DNA of 64,000 nucleotides from Bdellovibrio sp. CG22_combo_CG10-13_8_21_14_all_39_27 (GTDB lineage Bacteria; Bdellovibrionota; Bacteriovoracia; Bacteriovoracales; Bacteriovoracaceae): assembly GCA_002786715.1 (NCBI GenBank), contig PCTW01000084.1:1-64000 (forward strand). The letters are read 5' to 3'. The notes below the pieces were generated by a model that saw only the letters and a list, made by a program, of their open reading frames with translations, had not been told where the DNA came from and did not search any database. A program made the translations under genes and the position numbers. Shown here one piece after another: positions 23,828-33,463 of the stretch. The stretch's first letter is position 1; each line of letters begins with the position of its first letter.

Positions 23828-26401
23828 ATGTTTCATCAACTCGAGAAACTGAATAATAACTTAAACGTCCTTTTTATCGATATGCCAGGTTCCACGGCGG
23901 CCACTACTCAAATTTGGTTCAGAGCTGGATCGGCCCTTGAAGAATATAGCAATGAAGGCATCGCACACTTTTTGGAGCATATGTTTTTTAAAGGAACCGA
24001 GAGACATCCAGGTGCTCAAATTGCTCATCAAGTCGAAAGCTTTGGCGGAGATATCAACGCGTTCACTTCTTTTGATTACACCTGTTACTATATCAACTCG
24101 CCAGTTTCCCGTTTAGATAACTCGATCGACATCTTACTTGATATGGTTTCAAACCCTATGTTTAAGGAGGAAGATATTATTCCGGAGAGAGGAGTCGTTT
24201 TCGAAGAATATCGTCGTTCTCATGACAATCCAGGACAATATGCTTTTCAAAATTTACAACAAGCCATTTTCACAGATGGTTATGCTCATCCCATTTTAGG
24301 ACGAGAAGAAACAATTAAAAACTTTTCACGTGAGCAGCTCACTTCCTTTCGATCAAAGTACTATAACCTCGAAAATTCGCTCTTGGTTGTTGCCGGTGAT
24401 ATGAAAAAGAAAGATCAGTTTATAAAAACAATCTTGAAGTACAAACTTCCAAGCGGAGAAGTTTCAAATTTCCCTCAATTTAAAATCAAAGTTAAACCAG
24501 TAACAGAGATTCATAAAAAAGACGCACGAATGGCGCAATTGCATTTCCTTTTCCAGGCTCCAAAATACACAGATCAAGACGCAGCAGCAGAGGATTTGGC
24601 CCTTAATTGTTTTGGTCATGGAGAATCTTCACGAATGTACAAAAGCCTTATCTTAGATACAGGCCTTGCCAACTCATGCGGCACTTCGACAATGTTTATG
24701 AATAAGGGTGGCGTTCACTTCTTAAAAGTTGTCTGTACCCCAGAAAATATTGATAAAATTCTCACCAAATTATCTGGTCTTTTTATCAACACTTTAAAAG
24801 AAGGCTTTGAAGAAGATGATATTCAAAAAATTAAGAATCAATACATCTCGAGCAAAACCTTTGAACTTGAAACCGTAGAATCTTTTGCTTTTTCTTTAGG
24901 CCACAGTTATGCCCAAACCGGCGACATGGCTTCAGAAGAAGAATTCATCAAAAGAATCAAGGCGACTTCATCTAAAAAAGTAAATTCATGTTTTGGCGAG
25001 ATACTGTCTCGTCCATTGCAAGTCAGTATTCAGCTTCCTGATAATGCTGATCAAAAGAAAGTAGAAGCTTCTGTCGCAAAATTTAGAAAGACCATTGAAA
25101 AAGCACCTAAGCAGTTGGCGAAGAAAGCCTTAACTAATAAAGTTATCAAGTCTGAATTTGATTCACAAACTCAAGTGATCAAAATCAAAAAAGGACTCTC
25201 GCTACTTTACCGCCACAATCCCGTCAACCCTACTTTTGTTCTTCACGCTTACCTCAAGGGGGGCTTAACTGAGGAAACGAAAAAAAATAACGGTATTTAT
25301 CATTTAATTACAACCTGTATGACCAAGGGACATAGCAAGATCCCAACGGCAAAGATTAAGCATGAGCTTGAAGATCTCTCGACTTCATTGCATTCCTTTT
25401 CTGGAAAGAATGCGTATGGTTTGACCATGCATGGTCTTTCACAAAACTTTTCTAAAAGTGTTTTTCATTTTATTGGGACTCTTTTAAAACCAGATTTTCT
25501 GCAAAAGAATTTTGGTATTGAAGTGAAGCATGCAGTTCGACAATTAGAGCAACAAGAGAAAGACCCTATCAAAGTCTGCTTTCGTCATGTTACTCACTTA
25601 CATTTCAATGATCACCCTTATGCTATGAATAATTTGGGAACTAAAGAAACGCTAAAAAAGATAACTCGCACTGCTGTTCAAAGTCTTCATCGCAAAAATA
25701 TCAGAGAGAAGGAAATACTCATCAGTTACTGTGGCGATCTCGAACTTGATCAGGTGATGGAAGAGTTCAAGCCTTTGTTTGACTCTCTTGCTCCAAGAGC
25801 TGAAAAGAAAGTTCAGTACAAAAAATACAAATCGCAAAAAGGACAATTCGTTTATACTCATTTTGATCGTGAACAGACTCAAATTTTCTATTCGATACCT
25901 TCTGGAAAAATGGGAACGAGAGACAACCTTGCACTTAAAATGTTAACAACTTATTTGTCAGGTCAATCTTCTGAGCTTTTTGTTGATGTACGAGACAAAA
26001 AGGGTCTTTGTTATTCAGCTCAACCCGTTCACTTCACTGCGCTTGAGGCTGGCTATTGGGGAATCTACATGGCCAGCGGATTTGATAAAGTGGCTGCCGC
26101 TATTGAGGCGATCAAAGGAATTATTAATCGCATTGCCGAAGAAGGCCTTCCCAAAGAAGAATTCTTGCGCATTAAAGGAATGATCGAAGGCCAAAATCTT
26201 TTGAACGTTCAGACCAATGATGATTACGCCAATATTTACTCTGTCTCAACACTTCAAGGACAAGGACTCGATTATTATCATCAAAATAATGAAGCGATTA
26301 GAAATCTTTCCTATGAAGAATTTTTGAGCCAGCTTAATAAACTTCTCAATCAAAAATGGAATACCGTTATTGTAGGAAGAGAGAATCCTTTTAACGCTTA
26401 A
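23828..26401 (+). CDS. M16 family zinc metalloprotease (double domain)
   Basis: The 857-residue protein has two tandem halves. The N-terminal half has the inverted zinc motif H47-F-L-E50-H51 and the third ligand region VVFEEY near 126. The C-terminal half has the M16 partner fold (RDKKGLCYSAQPV near 730) without the zinc site. This is the pitrilysin/PqqL-type arrangement that encloses and cleaves peptides. I see no signal peptide, so it is probably cytoplasmic or released without Sec. A GGGAG site precedes the ATG. The stop overlaps the convergent unknown gene by 4 bases. Confidence 0.9.
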   Translation: MFHQLEKLNNNLNVLFIDMPGSTAATTQIWFRAGSALEEYSNEGIAHFLEHMFFKGTERHPGAQIAHQVESFGGDINAFTSFDYTCYYINSPVSRLDNSIDILLDMVSNPMFKEEDIIPERGVVFEEYRRSHDNPGQYAFQNLQQAIFTDGYAHPILGREETIKNFSREQLTSFRSKYYNLENSLLVVAGDMKKKDQFIKTILKYKLPSGEVSNFPQFKIKVKPVTEIHKKDARMAQLHFLFQAPKYTDQDAAAEDLALNCFGHGESSRMYKSLILDTGLANSCGTSTMFMNKGGVHFLKVVCTPENIDKILTKLSGLFINTLKEGFEEDDIQKIKNQYISSKTFELETVESFAFSLGHSYAQTGDMASEEEFIKRIKATSSKKVNSCFGEILSRPLQVSIQLPDNADQKKVEASVAKFRKTIEKAPKQLAKKALTNKVIKSEFDSQTQVIKIKKGLSLLYRHNPVNPTFVLHAYLKGGLTEETKKNNGIYHLITTCMTKGHSKIPTAKIKHELEDLSTSLHSFSGKNAYGLTMHGLSQNFSKSVFHFIGTLLKPDFLQKNFGIEVKHAVRQLEQQEKDPIKVCFRHVTHLHFNDHPYAMNNLGTKETLKKITRTAVQSLHRKNIREKEILISYCGDLELDQVMEEFKPLFDSLAPRAEKKVQYKKYKSQKGQFVYTHFDREQTQIFYSIPSGKMGTRDNLALKMLTTYLSGQSSELFVDVRDKKGLCYSAQPVHFTALEAGYWGIYMASGFDKVAAAIEAIKGIINRIAEEGLPKEEFLRIKGMIEGQNLLNVQTNDDYANIYSVSTLQGQGLDYYHQNNEAIRNLSYEEFLSQLNKLLNQKWNTVIVGRENPFNA

Positions 26402-27081
26402 GAAGCTTTTAGCTTGTTTGGATCGTTAACCACTAAAATCATTTCATCCGAAAGTTGACTCGACTGAGACATCGACTTGCGCGACATAATACTCATGAGC
26501 GTCGTTAAATTTTCAAATGAGGCTGATAGTATTCGATAAAATGAATTCATCTCATAAAACGATGGGATGTGAGAATCCAAACGCTGGTAAGCAATTTGTC
26601 CCAATTCTTGATAGTAGCGAGTATCGACTAATTTTTTCGTGAGAGAATCTGAAAAGTACCCACAAATGAGAAGGGCCGTATCACCGATATCTTTTAACGT
26701 TCTTTTTTGTTGTTCGCGATTCATATTATTTGATTCGAGCAGTTTGATGCCGAGAATTTTTTCGCGCACTTTGCCTTCAACTGTTTCAAACAATTGTGCT
26801 GAATCCCCAAACTTATCCATGACGATAGATGAGTAATAGATGGTTTCACTGGGCAGAGGATTTGTGGACTTGCGATTAATTTCTTGAAGTTGATCAAAAA
26901 AATAAAATTGAAGACTACTCTCTAACACTAATTCAGGCGATTTGGAATTTTGGCTCATCATACCTCCCATGCTCAGAGGCCTAACACTTCCTTCTATTAT
27001 AATACCGTTTTCCCATGACGCTTGAGTGTATGAGGAAAAAGCTTCCTCTAAACCCTTAATCTCTCCAATAAATTTCTCCAC
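26398..27081 (-). CDS. Hypothetical helical protein
   Basis: I do not recognise this 227-residue protein. It has no signal peptide or membrane helix and is predicted largely helical by eye, with a low-complexity SMSQSSQLS segment near the C-terminus. The earliest start is GTG at 27081, because a stop codon lies two codons upstream; its ribosome site is weak, so a later start is possible. It is divergent from methylmalonyl-CoA mutase across 61 bases and convergent with the M16 protease. Confidence 0.65.
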   Translation of the reverse strand: MEKFIGEIKGLEEAFSSYTQASWENGIIIEGSVRPLSMGGMMSQNSKSPELVLESSLQFYFFDQLQEINRKSTNPLPSETIYYSSIVMDKFGDSAQLFETVEGKVREKILGIKLLESNNMNREQQKRTLKDIGDTALLICGYFSDSLTKKLVDTRYYQELGQIAYQRLDSHIPSFYEMNSFYRILSASFENLTTLMSIMSRKSMSQSSQLSDEMILVVNDPNKLKAS

Positions 27082-27142
27082 AACCTAGCGGATTTGCATG
27101 CAGTTTGATATGTTGAGGTACTTGTTTTAAAGAGGAATCGAT

Positions 27143-29299
27143 ATGAGCACAACAGATGCTAATTCACTGAAATCACAAAGAGAATCTTGGTCTAAGTTGG
27201 TTGAAAAAGAGACCAAAGGCAAAAAAGCTTCTGAACTTAATTGGCTCTCTCCAGAGGAAATCAACGTAAAACCTCTCTATACCCAAGAAGATAGCCAAAA
27301 TATTGAGCAACAACATTCGCTTCCTGGTATGGCTCCTTTTCTCCGTGGACCGCGAGCCACTATGTACTCCGTTAAGCCTTGGACCATTCGCCAATATGCC
27401 GGCTTTTCAACTGCCGAAGAATCAAATGCTTTCTATAAAAAAACACTCGCCGGTGGTGGCCAGGGTGTTTCAGTTGCTTTCGATCTTGCGACTCATCGTG
27501 GTTATGATTCTGATCATCCGCGAGTCAAAGGAGATGTGGGTAAAGCTGGCGTTGCGATTGATTCTGTTGAAGACATGAAAATTCTTTTCGATTCCATTCC
27601 ACTTGATACTGTTTCAGTTTCCATGACCATGAACGGAGCCGTTCTTCCGATACTCGCCAATTATATTGTGGCTGCAGAAGAGCAAGGAGTTGCTCAAGAA
27701 AAATTATCCGGGACGATTCAAAACGATATTTTAAAAGAATTCATGGTGCGAAATACTTATATCTATCCACCGACACCATCCATGCGATTGATCTCAGACA
27801 TTTTTGCTTATACTTCACAAAAGATGCCAAAATTTAATTCTATTTCAATTTCTGGCTATCATATGCAAGAGGCAGGTGCCGATGCCGCTCTTGAGCTTGC
27901 CTACACTCTGGCCGATGGAAAAGAGTATGTGAAAACCGCCATGGAAACGGGTCTCAAAATTGACGACTTCGCTCCTCGCCTCTCTTTCTTTTTTGGCATT
28001 GGCATGAATTTTTATATGGAAATTGCCAAGCTTCGTGCAGCTCGTGTGCTTTGGCATGAGATCATGACAAGTTTAGGTGCCAAAGATCAACGCTCAACCA
28101 TGCTTCGCACTCATTGCCAAACTTCGGGTTGGTCACTGACTGAGCAAGATCCCTATAATAATATTATTCGCACAACGGTCGAAGCTATGGCCGCCGTCTT
28201 TGGCGGAACTCAATCTCTTCACACCAATTCCTTTGATGAAGCGATTGCCCTTCCAACTGAATTCTCTGCGCGCATTGCTCGCAATACCCAAATCATTCTG
28301 CAAGAAGAGGCTCATATCACTCACGTAGTTGATCCCTGGGGTGGCTCTTTTATGATGGAAAGCTTAACTCAAGAGCTCATGACAAAAGCGAAATCAATTA
28401 TCTCTGAAATTGATCAGCTTGGCGGAATGGCCAAGGCGATTGAACAAGGAATTCCCAAGCTTCGTATTGAGCGTTCATCGGCGATCAAGCAGGCGAAAAT
28501 TGACAAGGGCGAAGAAACGATTGTTGGCGTGAATAAATATGTTCTCGATCAAGAGCAAGAAATTGATATCCTCCAAATTGATAATGAAAAGGTGCTCGAG
28601 AGTCAGCTCGCTGCCCTTAAAAATCTCAAAAAAAATCGCGATCAAAAGAAAGTCGATGCCGCCATTGCCGCTCTTGAAAAATATGCCCAAACAGGTGAAG
28701 GCAACGGACTAGCTTTGGCGATTGAAGCCTCTCGCGTTCGCGCAACCGTTGGTGAAATTTCCATGGCGCTTGAGAAGCATTGGGGTCGCTTTCAAGCCCA
28801 ATCAATGACTGTTAGCGGAGTCTATGGCAAAGAATTCAAACAGAATGTAGAATGGAATCAGATGATGAAAGAAATTACAGATTTTGAAACTCAATACGGC
28901 CGTCGTCCTCGTATGCTCGTTGCTAAAATGGGTCAAGACGGCCACGATCGCGGGGCTAAAGTTATCGCCACCGCTTTTGCCGATTTAGGATTCGATATCG
29001 ATCTTGCTCCTCTTTTTTCGACTCCAGAAGAGGTTGCAAAGCAGGCCGTTGAAAATGACGTTCATGTCATTGGGGTTTCATCTCTCGCGGCCGGACATAA
29101 AACATTAGTTCCGGATTTGATTAAAGAACTGAAAGCAAAAAATGCTGAAGATATCATTGTCGTTGTTGGTGGTGTTATTCCGCGCCAAGATTATGACTTC
29201 CTCGTACAGGCTGGAGTAAAAGGAATCTTTGGACCGGGAACTCCCATTTCAGATTCTGCTCGCCAAATTATCGACGAAATTAATAAGGCCCAAAAATGA
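27143..29299 (+). CDS. scpA: Methylmalonyl-CoA mutase, full-length single-gene form
   Basis: This adenosylcobalamin enzyme interconverts methylmalonyl-CoA and succinyl-CoA. The 718 residues show the substrate barrel ([20 protein letters not shown] near residue 70, [14 protein letters not shown] near 352, [11 protein letters not shown] near 397). A C-terminal B12 domain carries the cobalt-ligand motif [10 protein letters not shown] near 590. Because it contains both domains it can act as a homodimer, and no small subunit gene is present. A GAGGA site lies 6 bases before the ATG. The stop overlaps the meaB start by 4 bases. It joins the carboxylase at 37138-40663 in propionyl-CoA use. Confidence 0.96.
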   Translation: MSTTDANSLKSQRESWSKLVEKETKGKKASELNWLSPEEINVKPLYTQEDSQNIEQQHSLPGMAPFLRGPRATMYSVKPWTIRQYAGFSTAEESNAFYKKTLAGGGQGVSVAFDLATHRGYDSDHPRVKGDVGKAGVAIDSVEDMKILFDSIPLDTVSVSMTMNGAVLPILANYIVAAEEQGVAQEKLSGTIQNDILKEFMVRNTYIYPPTPSMRLISDIFAYTSQKMPKFNSISISGYHMQEAGADAALELAYTLADGKEYVKTAMETGLKIDDFAPRLSFFFGIGMNFYMEIAKLRAARVLWHEIMTSLGAKDQRSTMLRTHCQTSGWSLTEQDPYNNIIRTTVEAMAAVFGGTQSLHTNSFDEAIALPTEFSARIARNTQIILQEEAHITHVVDPWGGSFMMESLTQELMTKAKSIISEIDQLGGMAKAIEQGIPKLRIERSSAIKQAKIDKGEETIVGVNKYVLDQEQEIDILQIDNEKVLESQLAALKNLKKNRDQKKVDAAIAALEKYAQTGEGNGLALAIEASRVRATVGEISMALEKHWGRFQAQSMTVSGVYGKEFKQNVEWNQMMKEITDFETQYGRRPRMLVAKMGQDGHDRGAKVIATAFADLGFDIDLAPLFSTPEEVAKQAVENDVHVIGVSSLAAGHKTLVPDLIKELKAKNAEDIIVVVGGVIPRQDYDFLVQAGVKGIFGPGTPISDSARQIIDEINKAQK

Positions 29300-30255
29300 T
29301 TGATGTTCAAAAATTACTCCAAGGTGATTTAAGAACGCTGGCGAGAGCAATCACTTTAGTTGAATCGCAAAAGTCGGAGCACCGTCTTGAAGCGGCTAAG
29401 CTTATTGATCAAATTCTACCCTACACTGGAAAAAGTCTACGCATTGGAATTAGTGGATCTCCCGGCGTTGGCAAATCAACTTTTATTGAATCTTTTGGCT
29501 GTTATCTTGCCGACCTCGGTCGCAAAATAGCCGTTGTTGCCATCGATCCAAGTTCTCCCGTAAGTGGGGGAAGTATTCTTGGTGATAAAACCAGAATGGA
29601 GCAACTCTCTCGTCGCGAGAACGTTTTTATTCGTCCTTCGCCAAGCCAAGGTCATTTGGGTGGAGTCGCTCAAAGCACGCGTGAAAGTATTTTGCTTTGT
29701 GAAGCAGCCGGTTTTGATACCATTTTAGTAGAAACTGTCGGTGTTGGTCAGTCTGAAATCACCGTAGCTTCAATGGTCGATTTTTTTATGGTTCTGCTTT
29801 TGCCTAATTCAGGAGATGAGCTTCAAGGAATTAAAAAGGGTATCGTTGAATTGGCCCAGGCGATCGTGATCAACAAGGCCGATGGAGCTTCTAAAACCTT
29901 GGCCGAATTAACTAAGGGTCATTACCAGCAAGCACTTCAAATTCTTCCCGACAGTAGCCAGTCTGGGGCAAAAGTGCTTTTAGCGTCTGCCCTTGAGAAA
30001 ACAGGTCTAAGTGAAATTTGGTCTACAATCGAAACTTATTATCAAAACGCAGTGCAAAACAACAGCTTTCAAGCCAAGAGAGAACTTCAGCTTCAAAAAT
30101 GGTTCAAGGATCATTTTCAAGAAGGCCTCTGGGAGTTGATTAAATCCCATGAAAAATTCCAAAAGAAGTACCAATCCGAGCTTCAAAAGGTCATTTCAAA
30201 AAAGTCATCTGTGAGCTCTTCAGTTTTAGCGCTTTTGAAAGAATTTCAGTCTTAA
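29296..30255 (+). CDS. meaB: GTPase MeaB, methylmalonyl-CoA mutase chaperone
   Basis: This G3E P-loop GTPase protects and loads B12 into methylmalonyl-CoA mutase. The 319 residues show Walker [17 protein letters not shown] near residue 53, a switch region [18 protein letters not shown] near 90, ETVGVGQSE with the metal-linked glutamate near 148, and the base-specificity NKAD near 196. The ATG overlaps the mutase stop (ATGA), giving translational coupling, as is usual for this pair. Confidence 0.96.
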   Translation: MIDVQKLLQGDLRTLARAITLVESQKSEHRLEAAKLIDQILPYTGKSLRIGISGSPGVGKSTFIESFGCYLADLGRKIAVVAIDPSSPVSGGSILGDKTRMEQLSRRENVFIRPSPSQGHLGGVAQSTRESILLCEAAGFDTILVETVGVGQSEITVASMVDFFMVLLLPNSGDELQGIKKGIVELAQAIVINKADGASKTLAELTKGHYQQALQILPDSSQSGAKVLLASALEKTGLSEIWSTIETYYQNAVQNNSFQAKRELQLQKWFKDHFQEGLWELIKSHEKFQKKYQSELQKVISKKSSVSSSVLALLKEFQS

Positions 30256-30275
30256 ACGAGTCTTAAAATATCCAT

Positions 30276-30304
30276 TTGACGCCCCCTTAGAATAATTCTA
30301 TTAA
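30276..30304 (+). promoter_or_regulatory. Candidate promoter for speA-speY
   Basis: TTGACG (30276-30281, one mismatch) and TATTAA (30299-30304, two mismatches) are spaced by 17 bases. The predicted leader before the speA ATG at 30363 is about 50 bases and contains a short CCGC-CTGA-GCGG hairpin just before the AAGGA ribosome site. Confidence 0.5.
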
Positions 30305-30362
30305 TCGCATATTTATTTGTTTTAACGGCCGATTTCACCGCCTGAGCGGAAAGGAATGAGCG

Positions 30363-32282
30363 ATGGGTAATGACTGGACCAAAGAAGACGTTTATCGCAC
30401 CTACAATCTCCAAAATTGGGGAGAGGGTTATTTTGATGTAGATGAGGAAGGTCATCTCGTTGCTGTTCCTGACAAGGGCACGCATAAAATTGTCATCAAT
30501 AAAGTGGTTGAAGAAATGAAAACTCAAGGAATAAAACTTCCTGCGGTTATTCGCTTTCACGATATTCTTCGCCAACAAGTTCGCAACCTCAATCGTTCTT
30601 TCAGAAAAGTAATTGAAGACGCGAATTACCAAGGCCGTTACTTTGGTGTTTACCCTGTTAAAGTAAATCAGATGCGCGAAGTGGTCGAAGAGATCCTTGA
30701 TGCTGGTCAAACTTATGATTATGGACTTGAGGCAGGATCGAAGCCAGAATTGATGGCCGTTCTTGCATATAATACAAATAAAAATGCCATGACTATTTTG
30801 AATGGCTACAAAGATGAAGATTATCTTCGCCTTGCTCTTCTCGGTAATAAGCTTGGTCGCAAGGTTGTTGTCGTCATCGAAAAGTTTTCAGAACTTTCTC
30901 GTTTGATTAAATTGTCAAAAGAAATGAACGTCACGCCAATGATCGGACTTCGTGGTCGTATGGCCGTCGAAGGTCATGGCAGATGGAAGAGTTCTTCCGG
31001 CGAAAAGGCCAAGTTTGGACTTTCGATTTCAGAAATCATTCAGGCCGTTCAGTTTTGTGAAGAACAAGGTTTAAAAGACGCGATTAAACTTTTCCACTTT
31101 CACGTGGGAAGCCAAATCAGCGACATTAGAACCTTAAAAGACGCAATCTCTGAAGGTGGGCGCATTTACGCTAAACTTCACAAGATGGGCGTGAAGCTTG
31201 AATACTTTGATGCCGGTGGCGGTCTAGGTATCGATTACGATGGAACTCGTTCTGATAAAGATTCTTCCATGAACTATATCGTTGAAGAATATGCGACAGA
31301 TATCGTTTGGGGACTAAAGCAAATCTGTGACACTGAAGGTGTGCCCCATCCCAATATCGTGACCGAAAGTGGTCGTATGATCACAGCTCACCACTCTTGT
31401 GTGATCACTAACGTCATCGACCAAGTGAAGACAAGTCAAACAAGTTTCAATACTTCTAAGGTGACAGGAGAGCATCTCATCGTTGAAAACATGAGAGATC
31501 TCGAAGAGAGTTTGTCTCAAAAGAATTTTCAACAATACTACAACGAAGCCTTGCAACTTAAAGAAGAATGTTTGAATGCTTTTAAATTAGGCATTCTCTC
31601 TCTTGAAGAGCGCGCCAAGATCGAAACCATCTATTGGAAGATCATGAGTCGCATTAACGTGATGACAAAAAGTCTCGAATTTATTCCTGAAGGTCTCCAT
31701 TCTCTCGATGACGATCTCGCTCCTCAGTACCTCTGTAATTTTTCGGTCTTCCAATCAATTGCCGACTACTGGGCAATCGATCAACTCTTGCCAGTAGTTC
31801 CGCTTAATCGCTTAAACGAAGAACCTACGCTAAATGGCTCAATTGCCGATATCACCTGTGACTCTGATGGAAAGATGGATCGCTTTATTGATCGCGAAAG
31901 TGGCTTTAAAAGCACCATTCCTTTGCACGTCTTAAAAGAGAACGAAGACTATTTAATTGGTATCTTCTTAACAGGTGCTTACCAAGACGTTATGGGAGAT
32001 ATGCACAATCTCTTCGGCCGCCTAAACGAAGTTCACGTTTACTCTGATCCAGAAGATCCAGCCGGCTTTTATATCGAAGAAATTATTCGCGGTAACAACG
32101 CTTCAAGCGTACTTGCGACGATGCAATACAACCCAGAATACATGGCGCAAAAAATGAAACAACTGGTGAATCAAGAAGTGGTGAGAGGCATTATTCCTCC
32201 ACGCGAAGGTGTTCGCCTCGTTGATTTTTACGAAGAATGTTTAAGCAACTACACTTACTTAATGACCACACTTGGAGAATAA
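30363..32282 (+). CDS. speA: Biosynthetic arginine decarboxylase
   Basis: This PLP enzyme converts arginine to agmatine, the first step of one polyamine route. The 639 residues match the large SpeA type: the PLP lysine in VYPVKVNQ near residue 100, GLEAGSKPELMAVL near 122, FHFHVGSQISDI near 247, DAGGGLGIDYDG near 285, and the substrate region ITCDSDGKMDRFI near 500. Length is close to E. coli SpeA. AAGGA lies 7 bases before the ATG. It is immediately followed by a deoxyhypusine-synthase-like gene with a 1-base gap. Confidence 0.96.
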   Translation: MGNDWTKEDVYRTYNLQNWGEGYFDVDEEGHLVAVPDKGTHKIVINKVVEEMKTQGIKLPAVIRFHDILRQQVRNLNRSFRKVIEDANYQGRYFGVYPVKVNQMREVVEEILDAGQTYDYGLEAGSKPELMAVLAYNTNKNAMTILNGYKDEDYLRLALLGNKLGRKVVVVIEKFSELSRLIKLSKEMNVTPMIGLRGRMAVEGHGRWKSSSGEKAKFGLSISEIIQAVQFCEEQGLKDAIKLFHFHVGSQISDIRTLKDAISEGGRIYAKLHKMGVKLEYFDAGGGLGIDYDGTRSDKDSSMNYIVEEYATDIVWGLKQICDTEGVPHPNIVTESGRMITAHHSCVITNVIDQVKTSQTSFNTSKVTGEHLIVENMRDLEESLSQKNFQQYYNEALQLKEECLNAFKLGILSLEERAKIETIYWKIMSRINVMTKSLEFIPEGLHSLDDDLAPQYLCNFSVFQSIADYWAIDQLLPVVPLNRLNEEPTLNGSIADITCDSDGKMDRFIDRESGFKSTIPLHVLKENEDYLIGIFLTGAYQDVMGDMHNLFGRLNEVHVYSDPEDPAGFYIEEIIRGNNASSVLATMQYNPEYMAQKMKQLVNQEVVRGIIPPREGVRLVDFYEECLSNYTYLMTTLGE

Positions 32283-32283
32283 C

Positions 32284-33255
32284 ATGACTCAACCCATTCG
32301 CGATTTCATGGAAAGACACTATAAGCATTTTAATGCTGCAGCTTTAGTTGATGCCGCCAAAGGATATGAAACTCATATCAATAGCGGAAAGAAAATGTTG
32401 ATCACACTCGCAGGAGCAATGTCGACAGCGGAACTTGGAAAATCTCTGGCAGAAATGATTCGCCAAGATAAAGTCCACGCCATTTGCTGTACTGGCGCCA
32501 ACCTTGAAGAAGATGTTTATAACTTAATCGCTCATAACGATTACGCTCGCGTTCCTAACTATAGAGACCTCACTCCTCAAGAAGAAGTAGCGCTCTTTGA
32601 CAGGGGAATGAATCGTGTAACTGATACTTGTATTCCTGAAGACGTTGCCATGAGAAAAATCGAAGCTCTCATGTGGGAAGAATGGGCAGCCGCCGACAGC
32701 AAAGGCGAAACCAATCCTCCGCACGTTTATTTCTGGAACCTTTTGCGTTCAGGCGTTCTAGAGAAAGAATATCAAATCGATCCAAAAGATTCTTGGATGC
32801 ACGCTGCGATGTTAAAAAATATCCCTATCTTCACACCTGGTTGGGAAGATTCAACACTTGGAAATATGTTTGCCGCTGCCAATATCAATAAAAAAGTTTC
32901 TCGCACAAGCGTAGTTGAATCAGGCATTCAATTGATGATTCGCTTGTCTCACTGGTACAAAGACACAACAGTTGATAACACAATCGGTTTCTTCCAAATC
33001 GGTGGTGGTATTGCTGGAGACTTCCCTATCTGTGTTGTTCCTATGCTTCACCAAGATCTTGAGCTCGACGTTCCTCTTTGGAGCTTCTTCTGCCAAATCA
33101 GTGATTCAACAACCAGCTACGGATCATATTCTGGTGCCGTCCCCAATGAAAAAATCACTTGGGGTAAACTTGCTATCGAGACTCCAAAATTTATCATTGA
33201 AAGTGATGCCACGATCGTCGCGCCACTTCTTTTTGCCTACGTCCTCAAAATGTAA
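32284..33255 (+). CDS. speY: Deoxyhypusine-synthase-like enzyme (SpeY type)
   Basis: The 323 residues belong to the deoxyhypusine synthase fold. The NAD-binding and aminobutyl-transfer regions are visible (LITLAGAMSTAELGKSLAEM near residue 38, GGGIAGDFPICVVPM near 239). The catalytic-lysine context KITWGKLAIETP near 291 is followed by ESDATIVAPLLFAYVL. Bacteria lack eIF5A, so such homologues act on free polyamines (for example homospermidine formation), not on a protein. The start at 32284, with GGAG 7 bases before it, is chosen over an upstream ATG inside speA. The tight link to speA supports a polyamine role. Confidence 0.85.
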   Translation: MTQPIRDFMERHYKHFNAAALVDAAKGYETHINSGKKMLITLAGAMSTAELGKSLAEMIRQDKVHAICCTGANLEEDVYNLIAHNDYARVPNYRDLTPQEEVALFDRGMNRVTDTCIPEDVAMRKIEALMWEEWAAADSKGETNPPHVYFWNLLRSGVLEKEYQIDPKDSWMHAAMLKNIPIFTPGWEDSTLGNMFAAANINKKVSRTSVVESGIQLMIRLSHWYKDTTVDNTIGFFQIGGGIAGDFPICVVPMLHQDLELDVPLWSFFCQISDSTTSYGSYSGAVPNEKITWGKLAIETPKFIIESDATIVAPLLFAYVLKM

Positions 33256-33263
33256 TTAAGTCT

Positions 33264-33308
33264 CCTGGATCAATTCGTTTAAGCACCGTTTAAATGATTT
33301 GATCCAGG
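33264..33308 (+). terminator. Long imperfect hairpin after speY
   Basis: A 19-base arm beginning CCTGGATCAATTCG (33264-33282) pairs with 33290-33308 across a 7-base loop, with one mismatch and one G-T pair. It starts 9 bases after the speY stop. The downstream TATAAATTTATT is only moderately U-rich, so it is either an intrinsic terminator or a 3'-end stabilising structure. Confidence 0.65.
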
Positions 33309-33463
33309 TATAAATTTATTGAAACTAGTTTAAATTATTTAACTATTCTTTTACTTAAGAAGTATTAATCATTAATTTTTACTTTTTCGACCGTTAAAAT
33401 ATTGATCATTTTTTAAAAAGTGTTAACCTTAATAAAATAATTATTATAGAGGACCTTAGAGTT

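Noticed and set aside
30252-30710. A 152-codon open frame antisense to the start of speA
   Set aside because: It covers the speA promoter and conserved N-terminus, and its product has no recognisable feature.
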